NCBI GenBank assembly: GCA_964424555.1
Contig: CAYRIX010000014.1
Location: forward strand, 1-46,298
Origin: UMGS172 sp964424555
GTDB lineage: Bacteria; Bacillota; Clostridia; Oscillospirales; Acutalibacteraceae
Length of the DNA stretch: 46,298 nt
Direction of reading: 5' to 3'
The stretch's first letter is position 1. Every line of letters begins with the position of its first letter. The translations under genes were made by a program, and so were the position numbers. Shown here one piece after another: positions 7,832 through 16,853 of the stretch. Under the pieces are notes generated by a model, which was not told where the DNA came from, ran no database searches, and saw only the letters and a program-made list of their open reading frames with translations.

Positions 7832-8509
7832 ATGAAGCGTTGTGAAACCTTAGAAAATACATTGTCGGTTTATTGTCTTAAATATGCCGAGTCGGTGTTG
7901 CCTCAAAACATGGTGTTTTACGGTGGGGATAAAAATATTAAAATACCCATTTCCTTTAGCGTATATCTGATCAAAACGAAGGATAAAAACATACTTGTTG
8001 ATGCAGGGTGCGACACAATGCCCGGGTTTATAATGAAAAGGTTTTATTCACCTGCGTTTGTCTTGCGTTCGGTCGGTGTCACCTCGGACGAGATAACCGA
8101 TGTTATCATCACGCATTCGCATCACGACCATATTGAGGCGGTCAGGCATTTTAATAATGCCGTTATTCATATTTCAAGTGCAGAATATGAACAAGGGAAA
8201 CGCTATATTCCCGACGGTGTTAAAGCGAATGTTTTTGAAAATGAATACGTGTTTGATTCGCAGCTCAAGGTTATTGAATGGGGCGGACACTCCAAAGGCT
8301 CTGCCATCGTTGAGGTTGAATCGGATTCAATCACTCATGTTTTATGTGGGGATGAATGTTATATTAATGAATGTATAACCAAGAAAATTTCCACGGGAGC
8401 ATATTGTGATTTAGAAAAAAGCCGTGCTTTTGTTAAAACATACAGCGGCAAAAAATACATTGTGCATACCTGTCACGACGCACCTTTAAAAACAGAAAGG
8501 ATAATATGA
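7832..8509 (+). CDS. MBL-fold metallo-hydrolase
   Basis: A 225-residue metallo-beta-lactamase-fold hydrolase. The metal motif THSHHDH is intact (His95, His97, Asp99, His100), with VDAGCD upstream and the later ligands GGHSKG, CGDE and HTCHD in order. Its general arrangement resembles lactonase-type members (AHL lactonase-like), so it may open a lactone or thioester made by its operon neighbours. The ATG at 7832 starts just after the preceding stop; a TTG at 7823 overlapping that stop is an alternative, and no strong ribosome site distinguishes them. Substrate unknown. Confidence 0.82.
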   Translation: MKRCETLENTLSVYCLKYAESVLPQNMVFYGGDKNIKIPISFSVYLIKTKDKNILVDAGCDTMPGFIMKRFYSPAFVLRSVGVTSDEITDVIITHSHHDHIEAVRHFNNAVIHISSAEYEQGKRYIPDGVKANVFENEYVFDSQLKVIEWGGHSKGSAIVEVESDSITHVLCGDECYINECITKKISTGAYCDLEKSRAFVKTYSGKKYIVHTCHDAPLKTERII

Positions 8510-8510
8510 A

Positions 8511-9500
8511 ATGAAAGCAATTTTGGTTGGAAAAAATCAGGAATTAACTTGGTCAAATGTACCCGATCCCGTTATCAATGAGGAAGAGGTGCTTGTAAAG
8601 ATTCATTATGCGGCCTTGAACCGTGCCGATCTTATGCAACGAGCAGGTGACTATCCTCCGCCTCCGGGTGCCCCCGAATGGATGGGTCTTGAGGTTTCGG
8701 GTATTGTTACCGAGGTTGGCCCCGTTGCCGCCGAAAAGGGACACTTCAAGGTTGGCGACAAGGTATGTGCACTGCTTGGCGGTGGCGGTTATGCAGAGTA
8801 TGTTTCAGTTAAGTATGATATGCTTATGCCTATCCCTGATAATTGCTCGATGATCGAGGCTGCCGCTATGCCCGAGGCCTTTGCAACGGCTTATCTTAAC
8901 CTCTTTATCGAGGGTAAGATCGAGGAAGGCAACACTCTTTTGATGCACGCAGGTGCAAGCGGATTGGCCAGCGTTGTTATCCCCATGGCCAAGGCCTTTG
9001 GTGTACGTGTTATCACCACCATTATCGACGAGGAAAAGCGTTCGGCAGTTAAAAGCTTGGGCGCCGATGTTATCATCAATACCAAGACGCAGGATATTGC
9101 TGAGGAACTGAAAAAGCAGCTTGATGAGGGTCATTCGGTGGACGTTGCCATTGACTGTTTGGGCGGCGAGATGATGGGCAGAAGCCTGCATTACCTCACA
9201 CACGGTGCTCGCTGGATAATGATTGCCGCTTTGGCAGGTCAAATGACCCAAATTGATCTTAAAAACATTTATGTCAGAAACGTACGTGTTATCGGAAGTA
9301 CGCTTCGCTCACGTAAGCCTGAGGTCAAGGCTCAGATACTTGCTGAATTGGTTGAAAAGGTATGGTCTAAGGTGTCTCAGGGACTTGTTAAGCCTACCAT
9401 TTACAAGGTTCTGCCCATTACCGAGGCAGAGGCCGCACATGAGTTGCTTAGCTCGGGTGAGAGCTGCGGCAAGGTAGTGCTTGAAGTAGTAAAAGAGTAA
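8511..9500 (+). CDS. NAD(P)H-quinone oxidoreductase-like protein (PIG3-type MDR)
   Basis: A 329-residue medium-chain dehydrogenase/reductase. The N-terminus has the zinc-free quinone-reductase pattern, with AALNRADLMQRAG near residue 33 and PPPPGAPEWMGLEVSG just after, as in the PIG3/TP53I3 group. The cofactor-binding part includes LLMHAGASGLASVVIPMAK. It would reduce quinones or alpha,beta-unsaturated carbonyls with NADPH. It starts one base after the MBL gene's stop and is followed by a terminator, closing the operon. Its presence suggests that the pathway yields an enone or quinone. Confidence 0.88.
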   Translation: MKAILVGKNQELTWSNVPDPVINEEEVLVKIHYAALNRADLMQRAGDYPPPPGAPEWMGLEVSGIVTEVGPVAAEKGHFKVGDKVCALLGGGGYAEYVSVKYDMLMPIPDNCSMIEAAAMPEAFATAYLNLFIEGKIEEGNTLLMHAGASGLASVVIPMAKAFGVRVITTIIDEEKRSAVKSLGADVIINTKTQDIAEELKKQLDEGHSVDVAIDCLGGEMMGRSLHYLTHGARWIMIAALAGQMTQIDLKNIYVRNVRVIGSTLRSRKPEVKAQILAELVEKVWSKVSQGLVKPTIYKVLPITEAEAAHELLSSGESCGKVVLEVVKE

Positions 9501-9518
9501 TAATTAAAATTTGCTTTG

Positions 9519-9553
9519 AAATCCGTCTTCTCGTTTGGGAGGACGGATTTTTT
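9519..9553 (+). terminator. Intrinsic terminator closing the SDR operon
   Basis: A perfect 9-bp stem, AAATCCGTC (9519-9527) and GACGGATTT (9542-9550), followed by more T residues. Confidence 0.85.
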
Positions 9554-9647
9554 GTGCGTCTTGTCCGTTCCGTGAACTGTGCCGATAGCATAAGATGTAA
9601 GGGTGGACTTGTATCTGCCTGTAAAAGTTTAATGGGAGGGATGAAAA

Positions 9648-9872
9648 ATGAGAAAGGTTCAACTTGTCACGACAACGGCAACCTATGCCAACAAGGCGAA
9701 AGCGGTGTTAAAGGCTCACGGTATCTCGGCTGAGGTCAGAAAGGCACAGGGCGGAACGGCGGCAGGTTGTTTGTTCGGCATTGTTGTGTCAGCCGAGCAA
9801 GCTGAGCGTGTCAAGCGTATTTTAGAGGATGAAAATGTTAGGATAATATCGGAAAAGGAAGTGCAAACGTGA
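9648..9872 (+). CDS. DUF3343 protein (putative Se/S carrier-like)
   Basis: A 74-residue protein matching the DUF3343 pattern: an N-terminal beta strand, VLKAHGISAEVRKAQ, then a single conserved cysteine in AGCLFGIVV. Members are proposed to carry sulfur or selenium and often sit beside cysteine desulfurase-like genes. Here the stop overlaps the GTG start of such a gene by 4 bases, implying translational coupling. The ATG at 9648 follows a GGGAGGGATG ribosome site. Function in this organism is inferred from the neighbour only. Confidence 0.75.
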   Translation: MRKVQLVTTTATYANKAKAVLKAHGISAEVRKAQGGTAAGCLFGIVVSAEQAERVKRILEDENVRIISEKEVQT

Positions 9873-11020
9873 TTTATTTTGACAATGCGGCTACTACGGG
9901 AACCAAGCCACCGCAGGTGATAGCCGCTGTTGAGCAGGCACTTAAGCAGTATTCGGTCAATCCGGGTCGTGGCGGTTACGACCGCTCGGTAGAGTGCTCA
10001 GAGAGGATATATACGTGCCGCAAAAAGATTTCCGATTTGTTCGGTGCAGACGCACCCGAACGTGTGATTTTCACACCTAACTGTACTGCCGCCATTAATA
10101 CCGTCATAAAGGGCATATGTCGGTCGGGCGACCATATAGTGACTTCAAGTCTTGAGCATAATGCAGTTGCGAGGCCCCTTTATAAGCTTCAGCGACAGGG
10201 CGCCGATGTTGATTTCGCCGAGGTGATATTCGGCGACCGTCAGGCTACCGTACGGTCGTTTGAACGGCTTATCAGACCCGATACACGACTTGTGATATGC
10301 ACCCATGCATCAAATGTCACGGGAGAAATAATGCCTATTGAGGAGATTGGTGAAATATGCGCCCGAAAGGGTGTGCCGTTTTTGGTCGATGCGGCTCAGA
10401 CGGCAGGTATACTCAATATCAATATGCAGAAAATGAAGATAGATTATTTATGCATAGCACCTCATAAGGGACTCTATGCTCCGATGGGAACGGGCATTCT
10501 TATTGCGCTGGGCGAAATTCCCGATACAATTATCGAGGGCGGTACGGGGTCAATGTCGATAAGCTACGAACAGCCTGCTGACCTGCCCGAAAGATTTGAA
10601 AGCGGTACGGTAAATGTTCCGGGAATAATGGGTATTTCGGCGGGTATCGATTTTGTGAATTCGAAGAGCATTGACACCATATACCGCCATGAATTGGAAT
10701 TGATGGGTTATATTTATGACGGTCTCAATGCTGTAAAGGGTGTAATACTGTATACACCCAAGCCAAAAATGGGACAGTTTGTCCCCACGCTGTCATTTAA
10801 CATTCGCAGTGTGGACAGTGTTACCGTGGCCGCCGAGCTGTCCAAAGAGGGAATAGCCGTAAGAGCAGGACTTCATTGCGCTCCGATGGCGCACCGAAGA
10901 ATAGGAACCGTTGATATTGGTACCGTAAGAATCTGCTGTTCGGTGTTTAATACACGTCAGCATGCCGATAAATTGATTAGTGCCGTGAAAAATGTTGTAA
11001 AAAGCTATAAAAAAATATAA
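9869..11020 (+). CDS. Cysteine desulfurase-like class V aminotransferase
   Basis: A 383-residue PLP enzyme. It begins with YFDNAATTGTKPP, the NifS-like opening, and has SLEHNAVARPL, VDAAQTAGIL, the PLP lysine in CIAPHKGLYAP and a candidate persulfide cysteine in RAGLHCAPMAHR. It would release sulfur from cysteine (or selenium from selenocysteine). It belongs to the group of cysteine desulfurase family proteins distinct from IscS/SufS; no iscU or suf genes are adjacent. The GTG start overlaps the DUF3343 gene, so the pair may work as sulfur donor and carrier. Confidence 0.85.
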   Translation: MIYFDNAATTGTKPPQVIAAVEQALKQYSVNPGRGGYDRSVECSERIYTCRKKISDLFGADAPERVIFTPNCTAAINTVIKGICRSGDHIVTSSLEHNAVARPLYKLQRQGADVDFAEVIFGDRQATVRSFERLIRPDTRLVICTHASNVTGEIMPIEEIGEICARKGVPFLVDAAQTAGILNINMQKMKIDYLCIAPHKGLYAPMGTGILIALGEIPDTIIEGGTGSMSISYEQPADLPERFESGTVNVPGIMGISAGIDFVNSKSIDTIYRHELELMGYIYDGLNAVKGVILYTPKPKMGQFVPTLSFNIRSVDSVTVAAELSKEGIAVRAGLHCAPMAHRRIGTVDIGTVRICCSVFNTRQHADKLISAVKNVVKSYKKI

Positions 11021-11028
11021 ATTTACTA

Positions 11029-11058
11029 TTGATTATCATGCAGCGTATATGTTAGAAT
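11029..11058 (+). promoter_or_regulatory. Putative cdaA promoter
   Basis: TTGATT at 11029-11034, an 18-base spacer and TAGAAT at 11053-11058, 36 bases before the cdaA start. Confidence 0.45.
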
Positions 11059-11094
11059 ATATCATAGATTATGTCGTGGAAAGGATGTGTAGCA

Positions 11095-12033
11095 ATGGCT
11101 GAATTTTTTATTAATGCTTGGGATGTCACCTCGGGCTTTTTTAAACAGCTTTTCATGGCCTTTGCAGATATCCGTTTCCGTGATATTATCGATATTTTGG
11201 TTGTAGCATTCGTTATTTATAAAATCATCGGATTTTTCAAGGAAACACGGGCAAAGGTACTGATAAAAGGTCTGCTTTTGCTTCTTGGTATCTGGTTTGT
11301 AGCACAGTGGCTTGATCTTATCAGTATTAAGTGGCTGTTGACCAAGTTCTTTGATTATGCCATCATCGCCGTCGCCATCATTTTCCAGCCTGAATTGCGT
11401 CATGCTTTGGAGCGTGTCGGTCACAGTAAGCTGGGCAACCTCGGTGTTGTTCAAACCACTGCCGATTCCGAACAGGTGCAAAAGAGCATTGATGAGGTCT
11501 CTAAGGCCTGTGCTACGATGCAGGAGCAGAAGATAGGCGCACTTATCGTATTCGAAAGATCTACCCCACTTGGTGAGGTTATTGCTACGGGCACTATGGT
11601 CGACGCCTATGTTTCACAGGAGCTGGTGGGTAACATTTTTTATCCCAAATCTCCTTTGCATGACGGAGGTATGGTGATTAAGGATTGCCGTGTGGCTTCG
11701 GCAGGCTGTATTTTGCCGCTGACCTCCAATAACGAGTTGAGCAAAGAGCTCGGCACACGTCACAGAGCGGCTGTAGGTATGAGTGAATCGTCCGATGCAG
11801 TTGTTGTTGTTGTCTCGGAGGAGACGGGTGTGATTTCGGTATGCACCAATGGAGTGATTACCCGAAATTACAATCAGATGAATCTGCGTGAGCGTTTGTA
11901 TAAGGAGCTCATCACAGTCGAGGATGAGGGTAAGAAGAACCTGTTTACCCGATTGTTTGGCAAGAAGGACAGCTCAAAGCCTGTTCAACCCAAAGAAGAA
12001 CCTGCCAACACTGAAAACGAAGACCAGAACTAA
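11095..12033 (+). CDS. cdaA: Diadenylate cyclase CdaA (c-di-AMP synthase)
   Basis: A 312-residue membrane enzyme that joins two ATP into cyclic di-AMP. Three hydrophobic helices fill roughly residues 20-90. The DAC domain follows, with the active-site motif LHDGGMVI near residue 188 (usually DGA) and GTRHRAAVG near 220. The C-terminal tail is Lys/Pro/Glu-rich. I chose the ATG at 11095, 10 bases after GGAAAGGA; an in-frame ATG at 11071 would overlap that site. The next gene is its regulator cdaR; glmM, the third gene of the common cdaA-cdaR-glmM operon, is absent here. c-di-AMP controls potassium and osmolyte balance and wall integrity. Confidence 0.93.
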   Translation: MAEFFINAWDVTSGFFKQLFMAFADIRFRDIIDILVVAFVIYKIIGFFKETRAKVLIKGLLLLLGIWFVAQWLDLISIKWLLTKFFDYAIIAVAIIFQPELRHALERVGHSKLGNLGVVQTTADSEQVQKSIDEVSKACATMQEQKIGALIVFERSTPLGEVIATGTMVDAYVSQELVGNIFYPKSPLHDGGMVIKDCRVASAGCILPLTSNNELSKELGTRHRAAVGMSESSDAVVVVVSEETGVISVCTNGVITRNYNQMNLRERLYKELITVEDEGKKNLFTRLFGKKDSSKPVQPKEEPANTENEDQN

Positions 12034-12075
12034 CCGCAAGAATAATTTAGTTTTTTAGAAAGGAAGTGACGGAGC

Positions 12076-13434
12076 ATGAGATTTCATCCAATCGCATTTA
12101 TCAAAAGGATGTTTGACAACAAAAAATTCCTTGTGACATTTTCGCTTATATGCGCCGTCGTTTTCTGGCTGATAATCGATATTTCCGAAAACCCCATTCG
12201 TGAGGTCACCATCTCGGATATACAGATCACCGTCAGCAATCAAAGGGATGACAACGGTACTGAGTTGAAGGTGGTCAGCGAGTATAAGGATAACCTTTCG
12301 GTTACGGTGAGCGGTCCGGGATATATTGTAACCACCGTTGAAAAAGAGGATATTATTGTAACAATAAAGCCCTCTACCGATGTAAACAAGCCCGGCACCT
12401 ACACCATGGATATCAGCGCAACCGTTAATGTTACGGATTGCAAAGTTGTCAAGTTGTCGTATGACTATCTTACCGTTGTGTATGATTATGATACTGTTGC
12501 AGATGTTCCTGTAGAGATCGATACTTCCGAATTCCAAGAAATGCTGCCGCAGGACTGTGAGATATTCAGAAGCTTTTTGAAGAATAATGCTGACGGAGCC
12601 GAGCTTTCAAATCTCAGCGTTACCGGTCCTTCCGAGGTGATTGGTAAAATAGTAAAAGCGGTTGTTACCCCGACGGTTCCTGACGATGCAACCCCTGAAT
12701 CCCACAGCTTTGAAGGAACAATTGTATTCAAGGGCTACAATGTTAAAAATGAAGAGTATGAAATTGATGCGTCACAGCTTGTTTATAACACCGATACCGT
12801 TGTCAGGGTTATTGTGTATAAGGTGGCTGATGTTGCACTAAAACCTACCTTTACAAACCTCCCGCTGTGCTATTCCTCGCTTGAAGGCGGACTTCCACCC
12901 TATAAGCTCAGGAGATATAACGGCAACGCAAGGGCTGATGAGATGTTAACCCACGTCAAGGTCAGAGGTCCTGTTGAGGTTATGGATGAATTAATCAAAT
13001 CGGGCTTAAGCCTTTCTCCCATTGATTTTATGAAGGTCAATGCTAACAACACTTCGTTTAATGTTTCCTTCGTTTTGGAAAACGGTGTGGAGATTGTTGA
13101 CGGTACCGAGGAGGTTACTGTAGCGCTTGATCTTGGCTCCTTGAAGACTACAACCGTTGAGGTCGCACCTACAAACATTAAGTTTATTGGTCTGCCTGAA
13201 GGTCTGACGGCTACATCGAGCCTTACTAAACCTATCAAGGTGACGTTGTGCTACGACCGTAACGAAACCACGGCGACCGAGGCCAAGAACGGTATATCTT
13301 TGGTGGTGGATTGCTCGGGTATTACGACCCCGTCGAGCGTTACCAAGAATATTTCGGTCACAACCCGGTCAAAGGATGTTTTCGCATGGGCTGTTTCAAT
13401 AACGCCCGATGAAACGACTGTAGTTGTAAAATAA
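12076..13434 (+). CDS. cdaR: CdaA regulatory protein, YbbR domains
   Basis: A 452-residue protein with one N-terminal membrane anchor (about residues 16-36) and an extracytoplasmic part built of YbbR-type beta repeats, recognisable by recurring VTVSGP, VTGPSEV and VRGPVEV segments. CdaR binds CdaA and adjusts its activity. The gene follows cdaA after 42 bases with an AGGAAGTGA ribosome site and is closed by a terminator at 13445-13490, so the two form one operon. Confidence 0.88.
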   Translation: MRFHPIAFIKRMFDNKKFLVTFSLICAVVFWLIIDISENPIREVTISDIQITVSNQRDDNGTELKVVSEYKDNLSVTVSGPGYIVTTVEKEDIIVTIKPSTDVNKPGTYTMDISATVNVTDCKVVKLSYDYLTVVYDYDTVADVPVEIDTSEFQEMLPQDCEIFRSFLKNNADGAELSNLSVTGPSEVIGKIVKAVVTPTVPDDATPESHSFEGTIVFKGYNVKNEEYEIDASQLVYNTDTVVRVIVYKVADVALKPTFTNLPLCYSSLEGGLPPYKLRRYNGNARADEMLTHVKVRGPVEVMDELIKSGLSLSPIDFMKVNANNTSFNVSFVLENGVEIVDGTEEVTVALDLGSLKTTTVEVAPTNIKFIGLPEGLTATSSLTKPIKVTLCYDRNETTATEAKNGISLVVDCSGITTPSSVTKNISVTTRSKDVFAWAVSITPDETTVVVK

Positions 13435-13444
13435 AATTTAAGAT

Positions 13445-13490
13445 AAAACCGACTGCCGAGCCGAATTTTTGGCACGACGGTCGGTTTTTT
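13445..13490 (+). terminator. Intrinsic terminator after cdaR
   Basis: Arms AAAACCGAC (13445-13453) and GTCGGTTTT (13480-13488), followed by further T residues. The loop is long (26 bases) but can fold internally. Confidence 0.75.
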
Positions 13491-13534
13491 GTCACGGACA
13501 GACCTTTCGCCATAGTATATACAGGGTGATTTTT

Positions 13535-13873
13535 ATGATCGAAACTGTATTGGGAATATTGATAGCAATACTGTGCGTGGCAGGTGCGGTCAGCCTTATC
13601 AAATGGGTCGCACTTAAAATTGCTAATTCGGGCGACGACGGGAAAAGGGTTTATGCGGTTTTGCTGGACGGTGAGCAGGCCGACATCCGCTTGCAAATGA
13701 TGATAGAGACCCGAGATTGGGACAATGTCCTGCAGGACACAAGGGCATTTGCCGTTGACAATGGTTTGAGCCCTGAAATGAGTGAGTTCTGTAAGGCGAT
13801 CTGCGAAAAACATCGGATAACATATATACCTCAGGAAAAGTATCCGCTGTTTTCAGAATTATTTTTCGAATGA
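13535..13873 (+). CDS. Hypothetical membrane-anchored protein
   Basis: A 112-residue protein I do not recognise. Residues 3-28 form one hydrophobic helix (IETVLGILIAILCVAGAVSL), followed by a soluble part of mixed charge, with DNGLSPEMSEFCKAICEK near residue 75. The ATG at 13535 lies just after CAGGGTGA. It precedes recD2 by 27 bases and may share a transcript. No enzymatic motif is visible. Confidence 0.65.
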   Translation: MIETVLGILIAILCVAGAVSLIKWVALKIANSGDDGKRVYAVLLDGEQADIRLQMMIETRDWDNVLQDTRAFAVDNGLSPEMSEFCKAICEKHRITYIPQEKYPLFSELFFE

Positions 13874-13900
13874 AATAACATATAAAGGACGGTGAGACCT

Positions 13901-16111
13901 ATGGATGAAAGCTTTGAAATGCTTAGCGGCACGGTTACACGTGTTGTATTCAGCAGTGCCGAAACAGGTTTCACCGTGCTTGAGCTTGAGAACAGCGGCT
14001 TTAGTGAAACGGTCGTTGGTAATATGCCTGACGTTACGGTGGGAGAGGAGCTTGAAATAACGGGTAAATTCGTACTCCATCCTACATACGGACAGCAGTT
14101 TAAGGCTGAAAGCTATATCAAAACACTACCCTCAGGGGCTTCGGCGATACTCAGATATCTCTCATCAGGTGCAATAAAAGGAATAGGTCCTGCCACCGCT
14201 AAAAAGATAGTTAAGCTTTTCGGTGACAACACCTTTGATGTCATGGAGAATGAGCCTCACCGTCTGGCTACCATCAAAGGCATATCAATGGCCAAGGCTA
14301 AGCAAATTTCCCAGGATATAGCAGGACGTAAATCGTTAAGAGAGCTTTGTATGCGCTTGGCTCAGTACGGGCTATCGGCCGATGAAGCGGTGACGGTCTT
14401 TAAAGCATTGGGGGAGACGGCGGCAGAAAGAATAGAGGAAAACCCGTATCTTTTGTGCAAGGCTGAAATAGCCTTTGATTTCGAAAGGGTTGATGATATT
14501 GCCCGAAGACTCCAAGTGCCTGAGGACAACCTCGAAAGAATGTGCGCAGGCATATCATACGTTATAAGACATAATCTTGTAAATGGTCACACCTGTCTGC
14601 CTCGTGAAAAGGTTATTACCACCTCGGCTAAGCTTTTAGATAGCGATAACGGTCATGTCGATGACGCAGTGGAAGAATTACTTGAGCGAAAGCTTGTTTA
14701 TTCCGTAACCGTTGACGGTCGGCCATTTGTTGCGTTGAGTGAGCAGTACTTCTGCGAGAAATATATTGCTAACCGACTTTTAACCGAGTTGAGCTTGGGT
14801 AACCGTGAAAAGCCGGTATCGGGAAGGGAAATTGAAAAAGCAGAACGGGATTTGGGTATCCGATTTGAGGAGCTGCAGAGAAAAGCCGTCTGCGATTGTG
14901 TGGAGTCGGGAGTGTTTATTCTTACGGGCGGTCCTGGAACGGGCAAAACCACGACCGTGAACGGCATAATAAGAATAATGGAAAACCGAGGGCTTAAGGT
15001 AGCTTTGGCTGCACCCACTGGACGAGCCGCCAAGCGCATGACCGAGCTTTGCGGCAAGGAGGCTAAAACCATACACCGACTGCTTGAGGTTGGAGCTGCC
15101 GATGACGGGAAATCACATGTCTTTGTGCGCTGTGAGAAGAATCCATTGGAGCATGATGTTGTTATTGTTGATGAAATGTCAATGGTCGATGTCGGGTTGT
15201 TTGATGCTCTCCTTCGGGCACTCAAATTGGGTACTCATCTTGTTTTGGTAGGCGACTCCGACCAGTTGCCGAGTGTTGGTGCAGGTAATGTTTTAAAGGA
15301 TCTTATTCTGTCAAACCGTTTTTCGTGCATCAGGCTCAACAAGGTATTCAGACAGGCTATGCAAAGCCTTATTGTTGTTAATGCTCACCGAATAATTAAA
15401 GGAGAGCCGTTGGTGCTTGACCGCAAGGATGCCGACTTCTTCATGCTTGAGAGCAAAACACCGCCACGTGCGGCAAATCTTGTGACCGACTTGTGCTGCA
15501 GGAGGCTCCCTGAGGCATATAACTTCTCGCCGACCGAGGATATTCAGATACTTTGTCCGTCAAAGAAAATGGAGTTGGGAACGGTCTACCTAAATAATTT
15601 ACTTCAGCAACAGCTTAATCCCCCGTTAAAGGGAGTGCCCGAGATAGAGATAAAGGGCTTTACCCTTAGAAAAGGCGACAAGGTCATGCAGATAAAGAAT
15701 AACTACGATATTGTCTGGGAGGACGACAACGGCAATGTCGGTGTCGGGGTCTTTAACGGTGATGTCGGGATATTAGAGGACATTGACGTGGCCAACCGCA
15801 GTCTTACCGTGCGGTTTGTTGACCGTGTGGCGGACTACTCTGGCGATGAGGTGCAACAGCTTGAGCTGGCCTATGCCGTTACGGTGCATAAAAGTCAGGG
15901 AAGCGAGTTTGACTGTGTTATACTGCCGTTGCTCGATTTTCCGTATCAGCTTAAATACCGTAATCTCTTGTATACGGCGGTGACACGTGCCAAGAAAATG
16001 CTCATAGTCGTAGGCAGCCGTCAGGTGCTTGAGGCTATGGCAGGTAACGACCGCAAGACCTTAAGATATACCGCACTCAAAACTATGCTGACCGAGGAAG
16101 ATGCACAATGA
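13901..16111 (+). CDS. recD2: ATP-dependent RecD2-type DNA helicase
   Basis: A 736-residue superfamily 1B helicase of the RecBC-independent RecD2 group. An N-terminal OB-like and helix-hairpin-helix region (GIGPATAKKIV, IKGISMAKAKQI) precedes the motor. Walker A is GGPGTGKTTT near residue 343, motif II is VIVDEMSMVD, and motifs near the C-terminus include AVTVHKSQGSEFD and YTAVTRAK. RecD2 unwinds DNA 5' to 3' and aids repair and fork stability. I chose the ATG at 13901, 11 bases after AAAGGA, rather than a GTG at 13892. The stop overlaps the comF start. Confidence 0.93.
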   Translation: MDESFEMLSGTVTRVVFSSAETGFTVLELENSGFSETVVGNMPDVTVGEELEITGKFVLHPTYGQQFKAESYIKTLPSGASAILRYLSSGAIKGIGPATAKKIVKLFGDNTFDVMENEPHRLATIKGISMAKAKQISQDIAGRKSLRELCMRLAQYGLSADEAVTVFKALGETAAERIEENPYLLCKAEIAFDFERVDDIARRLQVPEDNLERMCAGISYVIRHNLVNGHTCLPREKVITTSAKLLDSDNGHVDDAVEELLERKLVYSVTVDGRPFVALSEQYFCEKYIANRLLTELSLGNREKPVSGREIEKAERDLGIRFEELQRKAVCDCVESGVFILTGGPGTGKTTTVNGIIRIMENRGLKVALAAPTGRAAKRMTELCGKEAKTIHRLLEVGAADDGKSHVFVRCEKNPLEHDVVIVDEMSMVDVGLFDALLRALKLGTHLVLVGDSDQLPSVGAGNVLKDLILSNRFSCIRLNKVFRQAMQSLIVVNAHRIIKGEPLVLDRKDADFFMLESKTPPRAANLVTDLCCRRLPEAYNFSPTEDIQILCPSKKMELGTVYLNNLLQQQLNPPLKGVPEIEIKGFTLRKGDKVMQIKNNYDIVWEDDNGNVGVGVFNGDVGILEDIDVANRSLTVRFVDRVADYSGDEVQQLELAYAVTVHKSQGSEFDCVILPLLDFPYQLKYRNLLYTAVTRAKKMLIVVGSRQVLEAMAGNDRKTLRYTALKTMLTEEDAQ

Positions 16112-16827
16112 AGCTTTTGGATAGGATCACAGAGATTTTTTATCCGTCAAGATGTCCGTGCTGCGGCAGGCTCAATGACGGTGGTCAGCCCTGCGACAGT
16201 TGTTATGATGACCTTATCAAGCAGGCGGTGGTGGGCAAGGTGTGTCGGTACTGCGGACACGAAAAGACCAACTGCGAATGCAGGAGATATCATTATCTGT
16301 TTGAGGGAGTTTGTTCTCCGTTTTACAACCGAGGTGCGGCACAAAAGGGCGTGTATATGCTTAAATTTCAAAATGCACCCTATGTGGCGGAGTTTTTCGG
16401 CCAACGTATGGCGGATACTGTTTTGAAAAGATTTCCAAAGATCAATTTTGATGTCGTGTGTATTGTTCCGTCAACACGTAAGTCACTGCGCAACAGAAAA
16501 TATGACTATGTAGAGCTTTTAGGTAAAGAGACCGCAAAAGATCTAAAGCTCCAACTAGATAAAGGGTTGCTTAAAAAGGTGCGTGATACCGAGAAGCAAC
16601 ATAATCTCTCCCATGACAAGCGACAGCAAAATGTTAAGGGCGCCTATAAGGCTTCCAAACGACTCGACGGTAAAACGGTGTTGTTGGTTGATGATATTAA
16701 GACAACGGGCTATACCTTGAATGAGTGCGCCAAGCAACTGCGGTTGGCAGGTGCCGAGAAGGTTTATTGTGTGACCGCACTGCTGACATTAAATAAATCT
16801 TGTAAACAACCTCAAAATGAAATATAA
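16108..16827 (+). CDS. comF: ComF family phosphoribosyltransferase-like protein
   Basis: A 239-residue protein with the ComF layout. Zinc-ribbon cysteines open it (CPCC near residue 15, then CDSC, CRYCG and CEC), and the C-terminal phosphoribosyltransferase domain carries the PRPP loop VLLVDDIKTTGYTL. ComF family proteins are linked to DNA uptake in naturally competent Firmicutes, but the family is also present where competence is unknown. The ATG overlaps the recD2 stop by 4 bases, so the two genes are translationally coupled. Confidence 0.88.
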   Translation: MKLLDRITEIFYPSRCPCCGRLNDGGQPCDSCYDDLIKQAVVGKVCRYCGHEKTNCECRRYHYLFEGVCSPFYNRGAAQKGVYMLKFQNAPYVAEFFGQRMADTVLKRFPKINFDVVCIVPSTRKSLRNRKYDYVELLGKETAKDLKLQLDKGLLKKVRDTEKQHNLSHDKRQQNVKGAYKASKRLDGKTVLLVDDIKTTGYTLNECAKQLRLAGAEKVYCVTALLTLNKSCKQPQNEI

Positions 16828-16828
16828 T
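16800..16828 (+). promoter_or_regulatory. Putative promoter of the mreB-like gene
   Basis: TTGTAA at 16800-16805, 17-base spacer and TATAAT at 16823-16828, overlapping the comF stop and 25 bases before the next start. Confidence 0.45.
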
Positions 16829-16853
16829 ATAACTGTTAAAGGAGGTGGGCCGT

